Assembly (NCBI GenBank): GCA_035515515.1
Contig: DATJBC010000264.1
Span: 1-11,314 of the forward strand
Direction of reading: 5' to 3'
Length of the DNA stretch: 11,314 bases
Source of the DNA: DATJBC01 sp035515515
Lineage (GTDB): Bacteria > Actinomycetota > Acidimicrobiia > Acidimicrobiales > UBA8190
Below are positions 1 through 5,935 of this stretch, piece by piece (position 1 is the first letter of the stretch; each line of letters opens with the position of its first letter). A program made the position numbers and the translations under genes. The notes under the pieces were generated by a model that was not told where the DNA came from, searched no databases, and was given only the letters and a program-made list of their open reading frames with translations.

Positions 1-1
1 G

Positions 2-532
2 CGGCTCACGGCCGCCACCGCCTGCTTCCGACGCGAGGCGGGGGCGGCCGGGCGTGACACGCGGGGGTTACTGCGGGTCCACGAGTTCGACAAGGTCGAG
101 CTGTTCGCCTACGCCACCGCCGAGCAGTCGGCCGCCGAGCACGCCCAGATGACGGCGCGGGCCGAGGCGCTCGTGCGCGCCCTGGGGCTGCAGTACCGGG
201 TGCTCGACCTCTGCGCCGGGGACATCGGCGCGGCGTCCATGCGCACCTTCGACGTCGAGGCCTACGCCCCGGGGTGCGGCCTGTGGCTCGAGGTCTCCTC
301 GGTGAGCTGGTGCAGCGACTACCAGGCCCGCCGGGCCAACATCCGCTACCGCCCCGCCGACGGCGGCAAGCCGCTGTTCGTGCACACCCTGAACGGCTCG
401 GCCGTCGCCTGGGCCCGCATCTGGGCGGCGCTGGTGGAGACGGGGCGCCAGCCCGACGGCTCGGTGGCGCTGCCCGAGGTGCTCGCCCCCTACCTGGGGG
501 GCACCACCGTCATCGAGGCGCCGGCGCGCTGA
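2..532 (+). CDS. serS: Seryl-tRNA synthetase, C-terminal part (5' end outside window)
   Basis: This is the last 176 residues of a class II seryl-tRNA synthetase, the cytoplasmic enzyme that activates serine with ATP and charges tRNA-Ser. The frame is open from base 2 and its start lies upstream. Class II motif 2 is clear near the beginning (FRREAGAAGRDTRGLLRVHE). Further on come a VSS...DYQARRANIRYR segment and motif 3 (HTLNGS...R), then the usual end PEVLAPYLGG. Two normally well-kept spots differ: the usual SSCSN reads SSVSW, and the usual GLAVGR after NGS reads AVAWAR. The fold assignment is secure, and a housekeeping role is likely but not proven given these changes. Codon 68-70 is TTA, rare in genomes of this composition. 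The last 23 bases overlap the 3' end of the convergent oxidoreductase gene. Confidence 0.93.
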   Translation, partial: RLTAATACFRREAGAAGRDTRGLLRVHEFDKVELFAYATAEQSAAEHAQMTARAEALVRALGLQYRVLDLCAGDIGAASMRTFDVEAYAPGCGLWLEVSSVSWCSDYQARRANIRYRPADGGKPLFVHTLNGSAVAWARIWAALVETGRQPDGSVALPEVLAPYLGGTTVIEAPAR

Positions 533-1739
533 GCGCGCCTGCGCCGGCCGCCGGCGCGCCGCCCGGTGGCGCCGGGGCGCCGGGCACCAGCACGCAGCGG
601 GTGCCCCGGTAGATGGTGGGCATGCAGCGGTTGCAGTGGATGCACAGCGACGCGTGGGAGGCGTCGGCGCGCATGGCGTTCACCAGGTCGGGCTCGCGCA
701 GCAGGGCGCGGGCCATGGCCACGAAGGAGAAGCCCTCGTCGAGCGCCCGGTGCACGGTCTCCAGCCGGGTCACGCCCCCCAGCAACACGAGGGGCATCTT
801 CAGCGCGGCCCGGAACTGGCGGGCGTAGGGGAGGAAGAAGGCCTCCTCGAAGGGGTACTCCACCATGAAGCGCCGCCCCACGGCCCGGAACCCCAGGCGG
901 GCCGGCCCCGGGAGGGTGGCGGCGAATTCCCGGCGCGGCGCCTCGCCCCGGAACAGGTACATGGGGTTCGACAACGAGCTGCCCCCCGTGAGGGTGAGGG
1001 CGTCGAGGGCGCCGTCGGCCTCGAGCAGGCGGGCCACCTCCACGCTGTCCTCCAGCCACAGCCCGCCGGGCACGCCGTCGGCCATGTTGAGCTTGGCCGT
1101 CACCGCGGCGCGATCCCCCACCGCCTCGCGCACCGCCACGGCCACGTCGCGGGCGAAGCGGGCCCGCCCCGCCACGTCGCCGCCGAAGGCGTCGCGCCGG
1201 CGGTTGAGGCGGGGGCTCAAGAACGCGCTCAGCAGGTAGTTGTGGCCCATGTGGATCTCGAGGCTGTCGAAGCCGGCCTCCACCGCCCTGCGCGCCGCCG
1301 CGGCGAAGTCGCCGGTGATGCGGGTGATCTCTGCGGCGGGCACCGCCTTGGCCGTCGTGCCGAGGGGGCTCACATGGCGCGACGGGGCCAGCGCCGGCAT
1401 CCGGTTGGAGCGGGGGTTGGCCACCGGGCCGGCGTGTCCCAGCTGGGCGCCCACCGCCGCCCCGGTGGCGTGCACGGCGTCGGTCAGCCGCCGCAGCGCC
1501 GACCGGGCGTCGTCGTCGAGCACGATGCAGTGCCGGTCGGTGCGCCCCTCGGGCGAGACCGCCAGGTAGGCCACCGTCGACAGCGCCGCCCCGCCCTCGC
1601 CCACGCGGCGGTGGAAGTCGACGAGGGCGTCGGTGACCTCGCCGCGCGGCGAGGCGCCCTCGAAGGTGGCCGCCTTCACGAACCGGTTGCGCAGCGACAG
1701 CGGCCCCAGCCGGGCGGGGGCGAAGGGGTCGACGCTCAC
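510..1739 (-). CDS. NADH:flavin oxidoreductase, Old Yellow Enzyme family, with C-terminal Cys cluster
   Basis: A 409-residue FMN-dependent TIM-barrel reductase of the Old Yellow Enzyme / 2,4-dienoyl-CoA reductase family, probably cytoplasmic, that would reduce activated C=C bonds with NAD(P)H. The barrel opens with LGPLSLRNRFVKAATFEG (residues 11-28). QLGHAG lies at 99-104, and the active-site histidine pair is H163 and H166 in HMGHNYLL. FLSPRLNRRRDAFGG (173-187) and the FMN-phosphate loop LLGGV (319-323) with MARALLREPDL (342-352) follow. C366, C369, C372 and C382 form a CIHCNRC...C cluster, the likely [4Fe-4S] site of this group; the FAD/NAD domain of full-length dienoyl-CoA reductases is absent. 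The last ~23 residues are Ala/Pro/Gly-rich and partly coincide with the serS overlap. GTG at 1739 was chosen because it begins the barrel and shares a GTGA overlap with the regulator stop, implying translational coupling. Substrate unknown. Confidence 0.9.
   Translation of the reverse strand: MSVDPFAPARLGPLSLRNRFVKAATFEGASPRGEVTDALVDFHRRVGEGGAALSTVAYLAVSPEGRTDRHCIVLDDDARSALRRLTDAVHATGAAVGAQLGHAGPVANPRSNRMPALAPSRHVSPLGTTAKAVPAAEITRITGDFAAAARRAVEAGFDSLEIHMGHNYLLSAFLSPRLNRRRDAFGGDVAGRARFARDVAVAVREAVGDRAAVTAKLNMADGVPGGLWLEDSVEVARLLEADGALDALTLTGGSSLSNPMYLFRGEAPRREFAATLPGPARLGFRAVGRRFMVEYPFEEAFFLPYARQFRAALKMPLVLLGGVTRLETVHRALDEGFSFVAMARALLREPDLVNAMRADASHASLCIHCNRCMPTIYRGTRCVLVPGAPAPPGGAPAAGAGALSAPAPR
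523..557. terminator. Paired GC hairpins at the convergent gene ends
   Basis: Bases 523-529 (ggcgcgc) pair perfectly with 533-539 (gcgcgcc), and the 3-base loop is the serS stop codon TGA at 530-532. Immediately after, 541-547 (gcgccgg) pairs with 551-557 (ccggcgc). Neither hairpin is followed by a T-run on either strand, so a classic intrinsic terminator is not shown. The position at the meeting point of two convergent genes fits a bidirectional, tail-less actinobacterial terminator. Such pairs also occur by chance in very GC-rich DNA. Confidence 0.35.
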
Positions 1740-2455
1740 GTCTCGGCGGGGATCTCGAAGCGGTATCCCACGCCCCGCACGGTGGTGATGATGGCGGGCG
1801 CCGAGGGGTCGGCTTCGACGTGGCTGCGCAGGCGCTTGATGTGGACGTCGAGGGTCTTGGTGTCGCCCACGTAGTCCGCCCCCCACACCCGGTCGATGAG
1901 GGTGTCACGGGTGAGCACGCGCCCGGCGTTCTCGATGAGCAGCACGAGCAGCTCGAACTCCTTGCGGCGCAGGTGCACCTCCTGGCCCCGCACGAAGACG
2001 CGGTAGCGGTCGGGGTCGACGCGCACGCCGCCCACCTCCAGGACCATCCCCTTGTCGCCCCCGTCGTCGGCCGCCCGGGACGCCCCGGGGACGGCCTGGG
2101 GGACGCGCCGCAGCACGGCGCGCATACGGGCCACCAGCTCGCGTAGGCGGTAGGGCTTGGTGACGTAATCGTCCGCCCCGACCTCGAGCCCCACCACCGT
2201 GTCGATCTCGGTCCCCTTGGCGGTCACCATGATGATGGGGACCTGCGAGCGTGACCGGATGGCGCGGCACACGTCCACGCCAGACATCTTGGGCAGCATG
2301 ATGTCCAGGAGGACGAGGTCGGGGTCCACGGAGTCGAACAGCGCCAGCGCCTCGGACCCGTCGCGGGCGATGGTCACGTCGAAGCCCTCGCGCCCCAGCC
2401 CGATCACGAGGGCGTCCACGAAGGACTCCTCGTCCTCGGCCACGAGCACCGACAC
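1736..2455 (-). CDS. regX3: Response regulator, OmpR/PhoB family, RegX3-like
   Basis: A 239-residue two-component regulator. The receiver domain (about 2-115) has the acidic pair E7/D8 in VAEDEE, phospho-acceptor D51 in LLDIMLPKMSG, T78 in MVTAKG and K100 in YVTKPY. The C-terminal winged helix (about 140-235) contains RVLTRDTLIDRVWGADYVGD, TKTLDVHIKRLRSHVEADP and VRGVGYRFE, which closely match what I recall of mycobacterial RegX3. It should bind promoter DNA after phosphorylation by the adjacent kinase; RegX3 of mycobacteria controls phosphate-starvation genes, but the targets here are unknown. GTG at 2455 puts the first beta strand (SVLVAEDE) at the N-terminus, as in relatives. The frame is also open to a GTG at 2617, adding 54 Ala/Gly/Arg/Pro-rich residues of no known domain; neither start has a convincing ribosome binding site. 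The stop overlaps the oxidoreductase start. Confidence 0.92.
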   Translation of the reverse strand: MSVLVAEDEESFVDALVIGLGREGFDVTIARDGSEALALFDSVDPDLVLLDIMLPKMSGVDVCRAIRSRSQVPIIMVTAKGTEIDTVVGLEVGADDYVTKPYRLRELVARMRAVLRRVPQAVPGASRAADDGGDKGMVLEVGGVRVDPDRYRVFVRGQEVHLRRKEFELLVLLIENAGRVLTRDTLIDRVWGADYVGDTKTLDVHIKRLRSHVEADPSAPAIITTVRGVGYRFEIPAET

Positions 2456-2640
2456 CGCCCCGGGGCCGTCCCCCTCGGGGCCGTCCCGCTCGGCGCCGGC
2501 CCGCTCGGGGCGCACGGCGCCGTCACCCCGGCCCCGCCCGGCGCGCCCGGCCCGCTCGGCGCGCCGGGGCGCGGCCCGCGCCGAGGACGGCGGGCTCGAC
2601 CCCGCGGCGCTGCTCACGACGGGACCGGTGGGGCGCGCAC
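2456..2640. other. Low-complexity gap between kinase and regulator
   Basis: This 185-bp stretch separates the kinase stop from the preferred regulator start. It is extremely GC-rich, with imperfect repeats of a cgctcgg/ctcgggg-like core around 2470-2565. On the minus strand it is open in the regulator frame from a GTG at 2617, and would give a low-complexity extension rich in Ala, Arg, Gly, Pro and Glu. I see no promoter or clear ribosome binding site in it. It is either an untranslated spacer or a disordered N-terminal extension. Confidence 0.4.
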
Positions 2641-3906
2641 TCAGGCGATCTCCGAGTGCGTGGGGAGGATGAGGCGGAAGGTCGAGCCCTCACCCTCCCG
2701 GGAGTCGACCTCGACGTGTCCCTGGTGGTTGGCGGCCACGTGGCGGACGATAGACAACCCCAGGCCGGTCCCCCCACTGTTGCGGCTGCGGCCCTGGTCC
2801 ACCCGGTAGAAGCGCTCGAAGATGCGGTCGAGGTCGCGTGCCGGGATGCCCACGCCGTGGTCCTCCACGTCGAGGTGCACCTTCTCGTCCGCCACGCGCC
2901 CCGCGAAGCGCACCGAGCTGCCGTCGTAGGAGAACTTCACGGCGTTCTCGAGCAGGTTGTAGAGGGCCGACACCAGCTGCCGGCGATCGCCGAGCACCGT
3001 CACCGGCGGCGAGGGCTCCTCGAGCTCGATCTTCACGTCGCGCTGCTCGGCGGCGGCGCGCACGCGCTCGACGGCCTCGGCCATGACGAGGTTGACGAGC
3101 ACCGGCTCGCGCGGCGGGGCCTCCTCGGCCTCGATGCGCGACAGGTCGAGCAGGTCGTCGATGATGCGGCTCACCCGGAAGGCCTCGGTGTGGATCCGGC
3201 TGGCCAGCCGCTGGGCCACGGCGGGGTCGGTCTCGGCCACGAGCGTCTCCGCCAGGAGGCCCAACGCCCCCATGGGCGTCTTGAGCTCGTGGCTGACGTT
3301 GGCCACGAAGTCCCGCCGGATCTCCTCCAGGCGTCGCCGCTCCGACACGTCGTCGATGACGGCGATCACGCCGAGGGTGCGCCGGCCGTCGTCGATGAGC
3401 TGGGTGGAGACCGCCAGCGTCCGCCGGGGCGGGCCGTAGAGGTCGAGCGTGCGCTGCGCCGAGCCCTGCTTCCAGGCGTCGGCCAGCAGGTCGACCACGG
3501 CTTCGGCCGCCAGCGCGTCCCCGTGGCGCCCGCCCATGAGGCCCACCGCCCGGGCGTTGCGGAACACGACCGTGCCGTTGTCGTCGCACACGATCACCCC
3601 CTGGGGGAGGGTGTCGAGGGCCCGCCGCAGGCGGATGGCGTCGGCCGAGGACTCGGCCACCGCCTCGGCGGCCCGGTCGGCGACCAGCTCGAGGTGGTGC
3701 AGGGTGGGCTCGACCCCGTCGTCGCGCTCCTCGGGGGCGTCCACCCCGAGGCGGCTGGCCAGCGCGGCCAGGCGCTGCTCGAGGGCCTGGCGACCCGAGC
3801 GCCTCCCCAGGACCGTGGCCACCACCACGGCCAGGACGCCCAGCACGGCGAGCGCGGCGAAGCCTGCGATCACCACGCTGGACGACACCGAGCCCGACGC
3901 GAGCAC
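2641..3906 (-). CDS. senX3: Sensor histidine kinase, SenX3/PhoR-like
   Basis: A 421-residue membrane-anchored kinase, the likely partner of the regulator encoded downstream. One hydrophobic helix (about 10-34) sits at the N-terminus with almost nothing outside the membrane, as in SenX3. It is followed by a charged linker and a PAS-like domain (about 93-190, from LDTLPQGVIVCDDNGTVVFRNARA). The dimerisation/phospho-acceptor domain has H206 in FVANVSHELKTP. The ATP-binding domain has N321 in LLENAVKFS, D349 in EDHGVGIP, the F-box RIFERFYRVD and the G-box GGTGLGLSIV. All catalytic motifs are intact. GTG 3906 is the only usable start I find, because a TGA lies in frame at 3921-3919. No Shine-Dalgarno is visible, so it may be leaderless. 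With so little outside the membrane, the signal may be intracellular or come through partners, as in the SenX3-PhoU model. Confidence 0.92.
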   Translation of the reverse strand: MLASGSVSSSVVIAGFAALAVLGVLAVVVATVLGRRSGRQALEQRLAALASRLGVDAPEERDDGVEPTLHHLELVADRAAEAVAESSADAIRLRRALDTLPQGVIVCDDNGTVVFRNARAVGLMGGRHGDALAAEAVVDLLADAWKQGSAQRTLDLYGPPRRTLAVSTQLIDDGRRTLGVIAVIDDVSERRRLEEIRRDFVANVSHELKTPMGALGLLAETLVAETDPAVAQRLASRIHTEAFRVSRIIDDLLDLSRIEAEEAPPREPVLVNLVMAEAVERVRAAAEQRDVKIELEEPSPPVTVLGDRRQLVSALYNLLENAVKFSYDGSSVRFAGRVADEKVHLDVEDHGVGIPARDLDRIFERFYRVDQGRSRNSGGTGLGLSIVRHVAANHQGHVEVDSREGEGSTFRLILPTHSEIA

Positions 3907-4031
3907 GGCACCAGCATGTCAGGCGCCGCACAACGCCGGCGTGCTCCCGCCCGCCCCCGCCGCCACCTGCGGATCCTCCACCGCCCCGCAGGGCTCTGGG
4001 CGGCTCCCCGTGTAGAAAAACATGAAACTGC

Positions 4032-4060
4032 TTGAATCATCATGACGAGGGTCGTATGGT
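4032..4060 (+). promoter_or_regulatory. Predicted sigma-A-type promoter of the T4SS operon
   Basis: TTGAAT at 4032-4037 is separated by exactly 17 bp from TATGGT at 4055-4060. The first matches four of six bases of the TTGACA -35 box. The second fits the actinobacterial -10 pattern TAnnnT. The site lies in the AT-rich patch of the spacer, upstream of the strong ribosome binding site, and would give an untranslated leader of roughly 140 bases. Prediction by eye only. Confidence 0.45.
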
Positions 4061-4095
4061 GCCGACGCCGAGGGTCACGGGCCCCCGGCAGGCGC

Positions 4096-4155
4096 AGACA
4101 CCAGGCGCGCAGACACCAGGCGCGCAGACACCAGGCGCGCAGACACGAAGCGCGC
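4096..4155 (+). repeat. 15-bp tandem repeat in the T4SS operon leader
   Basis: The unit agacaccaggcgcgc occurs three times without change (4096-4110, 4111-4125, 4126-4140), then once with two substitutions (agacacgaagcgcgc, 4141-4155). The array is followed by a partial agccacc and preceded by a partial caggcgc. It lies between the predicted promoter and the ribosome binding site. Although 15 bp is a multiple of three and the frame from ATG 4042 would read it as a repeated RHQAR pentapeptide, the good start signal at 4207 argues that it is untranslated leader. Confidence 0.9.
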
Positions 4156-4192
4156 AGCCACCAAGAGAAACAGCGCAACAGAACGGACACGA

Positions 4193-4199
4193 GAGGAGG
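4193..4199 (+). promoter_or_regulatory. Strong Shine-Dalgarno deciding the start at 4207
   Basis: GAGGAGG is followed 7 bases later by GTG at 4207. It is the clearest ribosome binding site I found in the window, and it fixes the start of the first T4SS gene against an in-frame ATG at 4042 that has none. Confidence 0.85.
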
Positions 4200-4206
4200 C
4201 GCCGTC

Positions 4207-4506
4207 GTGCACTGGGCCGTGCTGTGGGCGTCGTCGGTGACGCTCGATCCCGATCCCAGCAACCTCCCCGGCGGAGACGTGCTGCAGGGGCTGACCAACG
4301 GGCTCGGCGGCTGGGCGCTCGTGCTGGCCCTCGTCGGCCTGCTCGTGGGGGCCGCCGCCTGGGCCCTCGGGGCGCACGCCCAGAACTACCACCAGGCCTT
4401 CAACGGCCGCCGCACGGTGCTCGTGTCGGGCCTGGCCGCGCTGCTCATCGGCGCCGCGCCGGCGATCATCAACTTCTTCTTCCACACCGGCCAGGGCGTG
4501 CACTGA
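4207..4506 (+). CDS. Small two-helix membrane protein, VirB2/TrbC-like (DUF6112 type)
   Basis: A 99-residue protein opening the T4SS-like operon. It has two hydrophobic helices, about 35-55 (GWALVLALVGLLVGAAAWAL) and 70-92, joined by a short basic loop AHAQNYHQAFNGRRT. This is the helix-loop-helix layout of VirB2/TrbC pilins. The pattern DPDPSNLPGG..LQGLTNGLG.WAL...NYHQ...G.R resembles the actinobacterial DUF6112 proteins as I remember them, which precede TrbL-like and SCO6880-like genes in actinobacterial conjugation clusters. No cleavable signal peptide is obvious. GTG 4207 is supported by the ribosome binding site at 4193-4199. The next gene begins one base after the stop. A structural pilin or channel-subunit role is inference from layout and neighbours. 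Confidence 0.8.
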   Translation: MHWAVLWASSVTLDPDPSNLPGGDVLQGLTNGLGGWALVLALVGLLVGAAAWALGAHAQNYHQAFNGRRTVLVSGLAALLIGAAPAIINFFFHTGQGVH

Positions 4507-4507
4507 C

Positions 4508-5935
4508 ATGGCGATGGCCCTCGGGGTGTGCCCCGGGTCGGTGCCCGTGGTCGGCGCGGCGTGCACGGCGGTGTCGGGGGCGGCCGGCAAGGTGGCGGGA
4601 GCCGGCGTCGACGCCGTGTTCGACGCCGCCAGCACCTGGGTGTCCTCGGGAGCGGTGTGGCTGCTCGGCGAGGTGGGTCACGTCCTGTCGGCGACCACGT
4701 CGGTCGACCTGGGCGCCCCGTGGTTCGCGGCGCACGAAGCCGTCATGGCCGCCCTCGCCGCCGCCGTCGTGCTCCCCATGACGTGTTGTGCCGTCATGCA
4801 GGCCGTGTACCGCCAGAGCGCGTCGATGCTGGCGCGCACCTTCCTCGTGCACCTGCCGCTGTGCCTGTTGCTCACCGGCGTCGCCGTGACGCTGGTGCGC
4901 CTGGGCCTGGCCGTCACCGACGAGCTCTGCGCGCAGGTCCTGTCGGGGGCGGGCGTCGACAGCGCCAACCTCTTCTCCGGCCTCACGGTCTTCTTCGCCG
5001 GGACCGCCGTCGCCGCGGGCCCCGCCGTCCCCAGCTTCGTGGTGTTCGTGGGCGCCCTGGTGGCGGCGCTGGCCGCGCTGGTGCTGTGGCTGGAGCTCGT
5101 CGTGCGCGCCGCCGCCGTCAGCGCCGCGGTGCTGTTCCTGCCGCTGGCGATGGCGGCCCTGGTGTGGCCGGCGGTGTCGCACTGGTGCCGGCGCCTGGCC
5201 GACACGCTCGTGGCGCTGGTGCTGTCCAAGCTGGTGGTGGCGGCGGTGCTGTCTTTGGCCGTCGGCGCGCTGGCCGGCGGCCTCGGGCTGTCGGGGAGCG
5301 GCGGCGGTGGGTTCGCGGCCGTGGTCACCGGCATCGCGCTGCTCGTCATCGCCACCATGTCGCCCTTCACGCTGCTGCGCCTGGTCCCCGCCGTGGAGGC
5401 GGGGGCGGTGGCGCATCTCGAGTCCACCCGGCATCGCCTGCAGGGCGCGGCGCGCGCCCCCATCCGCAGCGGCGGCAACCTGGCGCTCGATCTGGCCCGG
5501 GCCCGGGGTGGCGCACCGGACGGCGCCGGCGGGACCGACGGCGTGGCCGTGGGGGCGGCGGACGGCGGGGCGTCGGCCATCTCGATGGTGGCCGGGAGCG
5601 AACGTGGCTTCGACGCCGTCGCCGTGGCCGCGGGCACAGGGGGCGCCGGGGCGGGCATGGCGGTGGCCGGCGCCGCCTCCGGAGCCGCCTCCGGGGGTGC
5701 AACCGGATCCCAAGCCGCGTCGGGACAGGGGGTCGGCGGTCCGCCACGGCGCCACGGCGAACCCGGTGCGGCGTTGGACACGGCCACCACGGGCGGTGCC
5801 CGCGGGGGCGAGAGCGAGCCCGGCGGGCTCCCGCTGGCGGCCGCCGAGGGTCGTGGCGTCGAGGGCGGTCCCGCCGAGGGGCGCAGCGCGTACGAGCGGG
5901 GCCGGTCCCGGGACGATCCCGATGCCCGAGCGTGA
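4508..5935 (+). CDS. Polytopic channel protein, VirB6/TrbL-like
   Basis: A 475-residue membrane protein, probably the inner-membrane channel component of the secretion system. The N-terminal 60 residues are amphipathic or small-residue-rich. Hydrophobic segments follow at about 80-100, 110-132, 158-172, 175-197, 200-222, 236-258 and 268-292. The WLELVVRAAAVSAAVLFLPL stretch (about 194-213) is the kind of conserved core seen in TrbL/VirB6 proteins. From about 315 to the end there is no membrane helix: a 160-residue Gly/Ala-rich tail with a charged, Arg/Asp/Glu-rich end, likely cytoplasmic and disordered. ATG 4508 lies one base after the previous stop, so coupling is likely; no strong ribosome binding site. 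The last 14 bases overlap the next gene. The assignment rests on topology, motif and position, since this family is weakly conserved. Confidence 0.8.
   Translation: MAMALGVCPGSVPVVGAACTAVSGAAGKVAGAGVDAVFDAASTWVSSGAVWLLGEVGHVLSATTSVDLGAPWFAAHEAVMAALAAAVVLPMTCCAVMQAVYRQSASMLARTFLVHLPLCLLLTGVAVTLVRLGLAVTDELCAQVLSGAGVDSANLFSGLTVFFAGTAVAAGPAVPSFVVFVGALVAALAALVLWLELVVRAAAVSAAVLFLPLAMAALVWPAVSHWCRRLADTLVALVLSKLVVAAVLSLAVGALAGGLGLSGSGGGGFAAVVTGIALLVIATMSPFTLLRLVPAVEAGAVAHLESTRHRLQGAARAPIRSGGNLALDLARARGGAPDGAGGTDGVAVGAADGGASAISMVAGSERGFDAVAVAAGTGGAGAGMAVAGAASGAASGGATGSQAASGQGVGGPPRRHGEPGAALDTATTGGARGGESEPGGLPLAAAEGRGVEGGPAEGRSAYERGRSRDDPDARA

Larger units (their letters stand above)
3907..4206. other. 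Divergent spacer between the regulator group and the T4SS operon
   Basis: A 300-bp region between two divergently read gene groups. From 3907 to about 4005 it is GC-rich with no clear feature. A hairpin is possible at 3981-3986/3998-4003, but no T-run follows it in either direction. Positions 4011-4045 are AT-rich by local standards and likely hold promoters. For the rightward operon a promoter, a tandem repeat and a ribosome binding site are listed separately. For the leftward kinase gene I find no convincing -10/-35 pair. CATGA at 4021-4025 and TCATG at 4040-4044 form a weak inverted repeat that spans the predicted -35 and could be an operator. Confidence 0.5.

Noticed and set aside
636..1874. 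Long plus-strand open frame opposite the oxidoreductase
   Set aside because: Its product is His/Arg/Gly-rich with no known domain; it is the antisense shadow of a well-recognised gene, kept open by high GC.
3981..4003. Hairpin ccgccc...gggcgg as a terminator
   Set aside because: No T-run follows it in either direction, and no gene ends there.
2656..4035. Long plus-strand open frame opposite the histidine kinase
   Set aside because: No domain signal, biased composition, and the opposite strand encodes a complete kinase with all motifs.
4096..4155. CRISPR array or integration-site repeat
   Set aside because: The copies abut without spacers and the unit is only 15 bp; no integrase or cas gene is present.
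4042..4206. N-terminal extension with RHQAR pentapeptide repeats on the first T4SS gene
   Set aside because: The ATG at 4042 has no ribosome binding site, lies upstream of the predicted -10, and the GTG at 4207 has a near-perfect one. Kept only as an alternative under the repeat finding.
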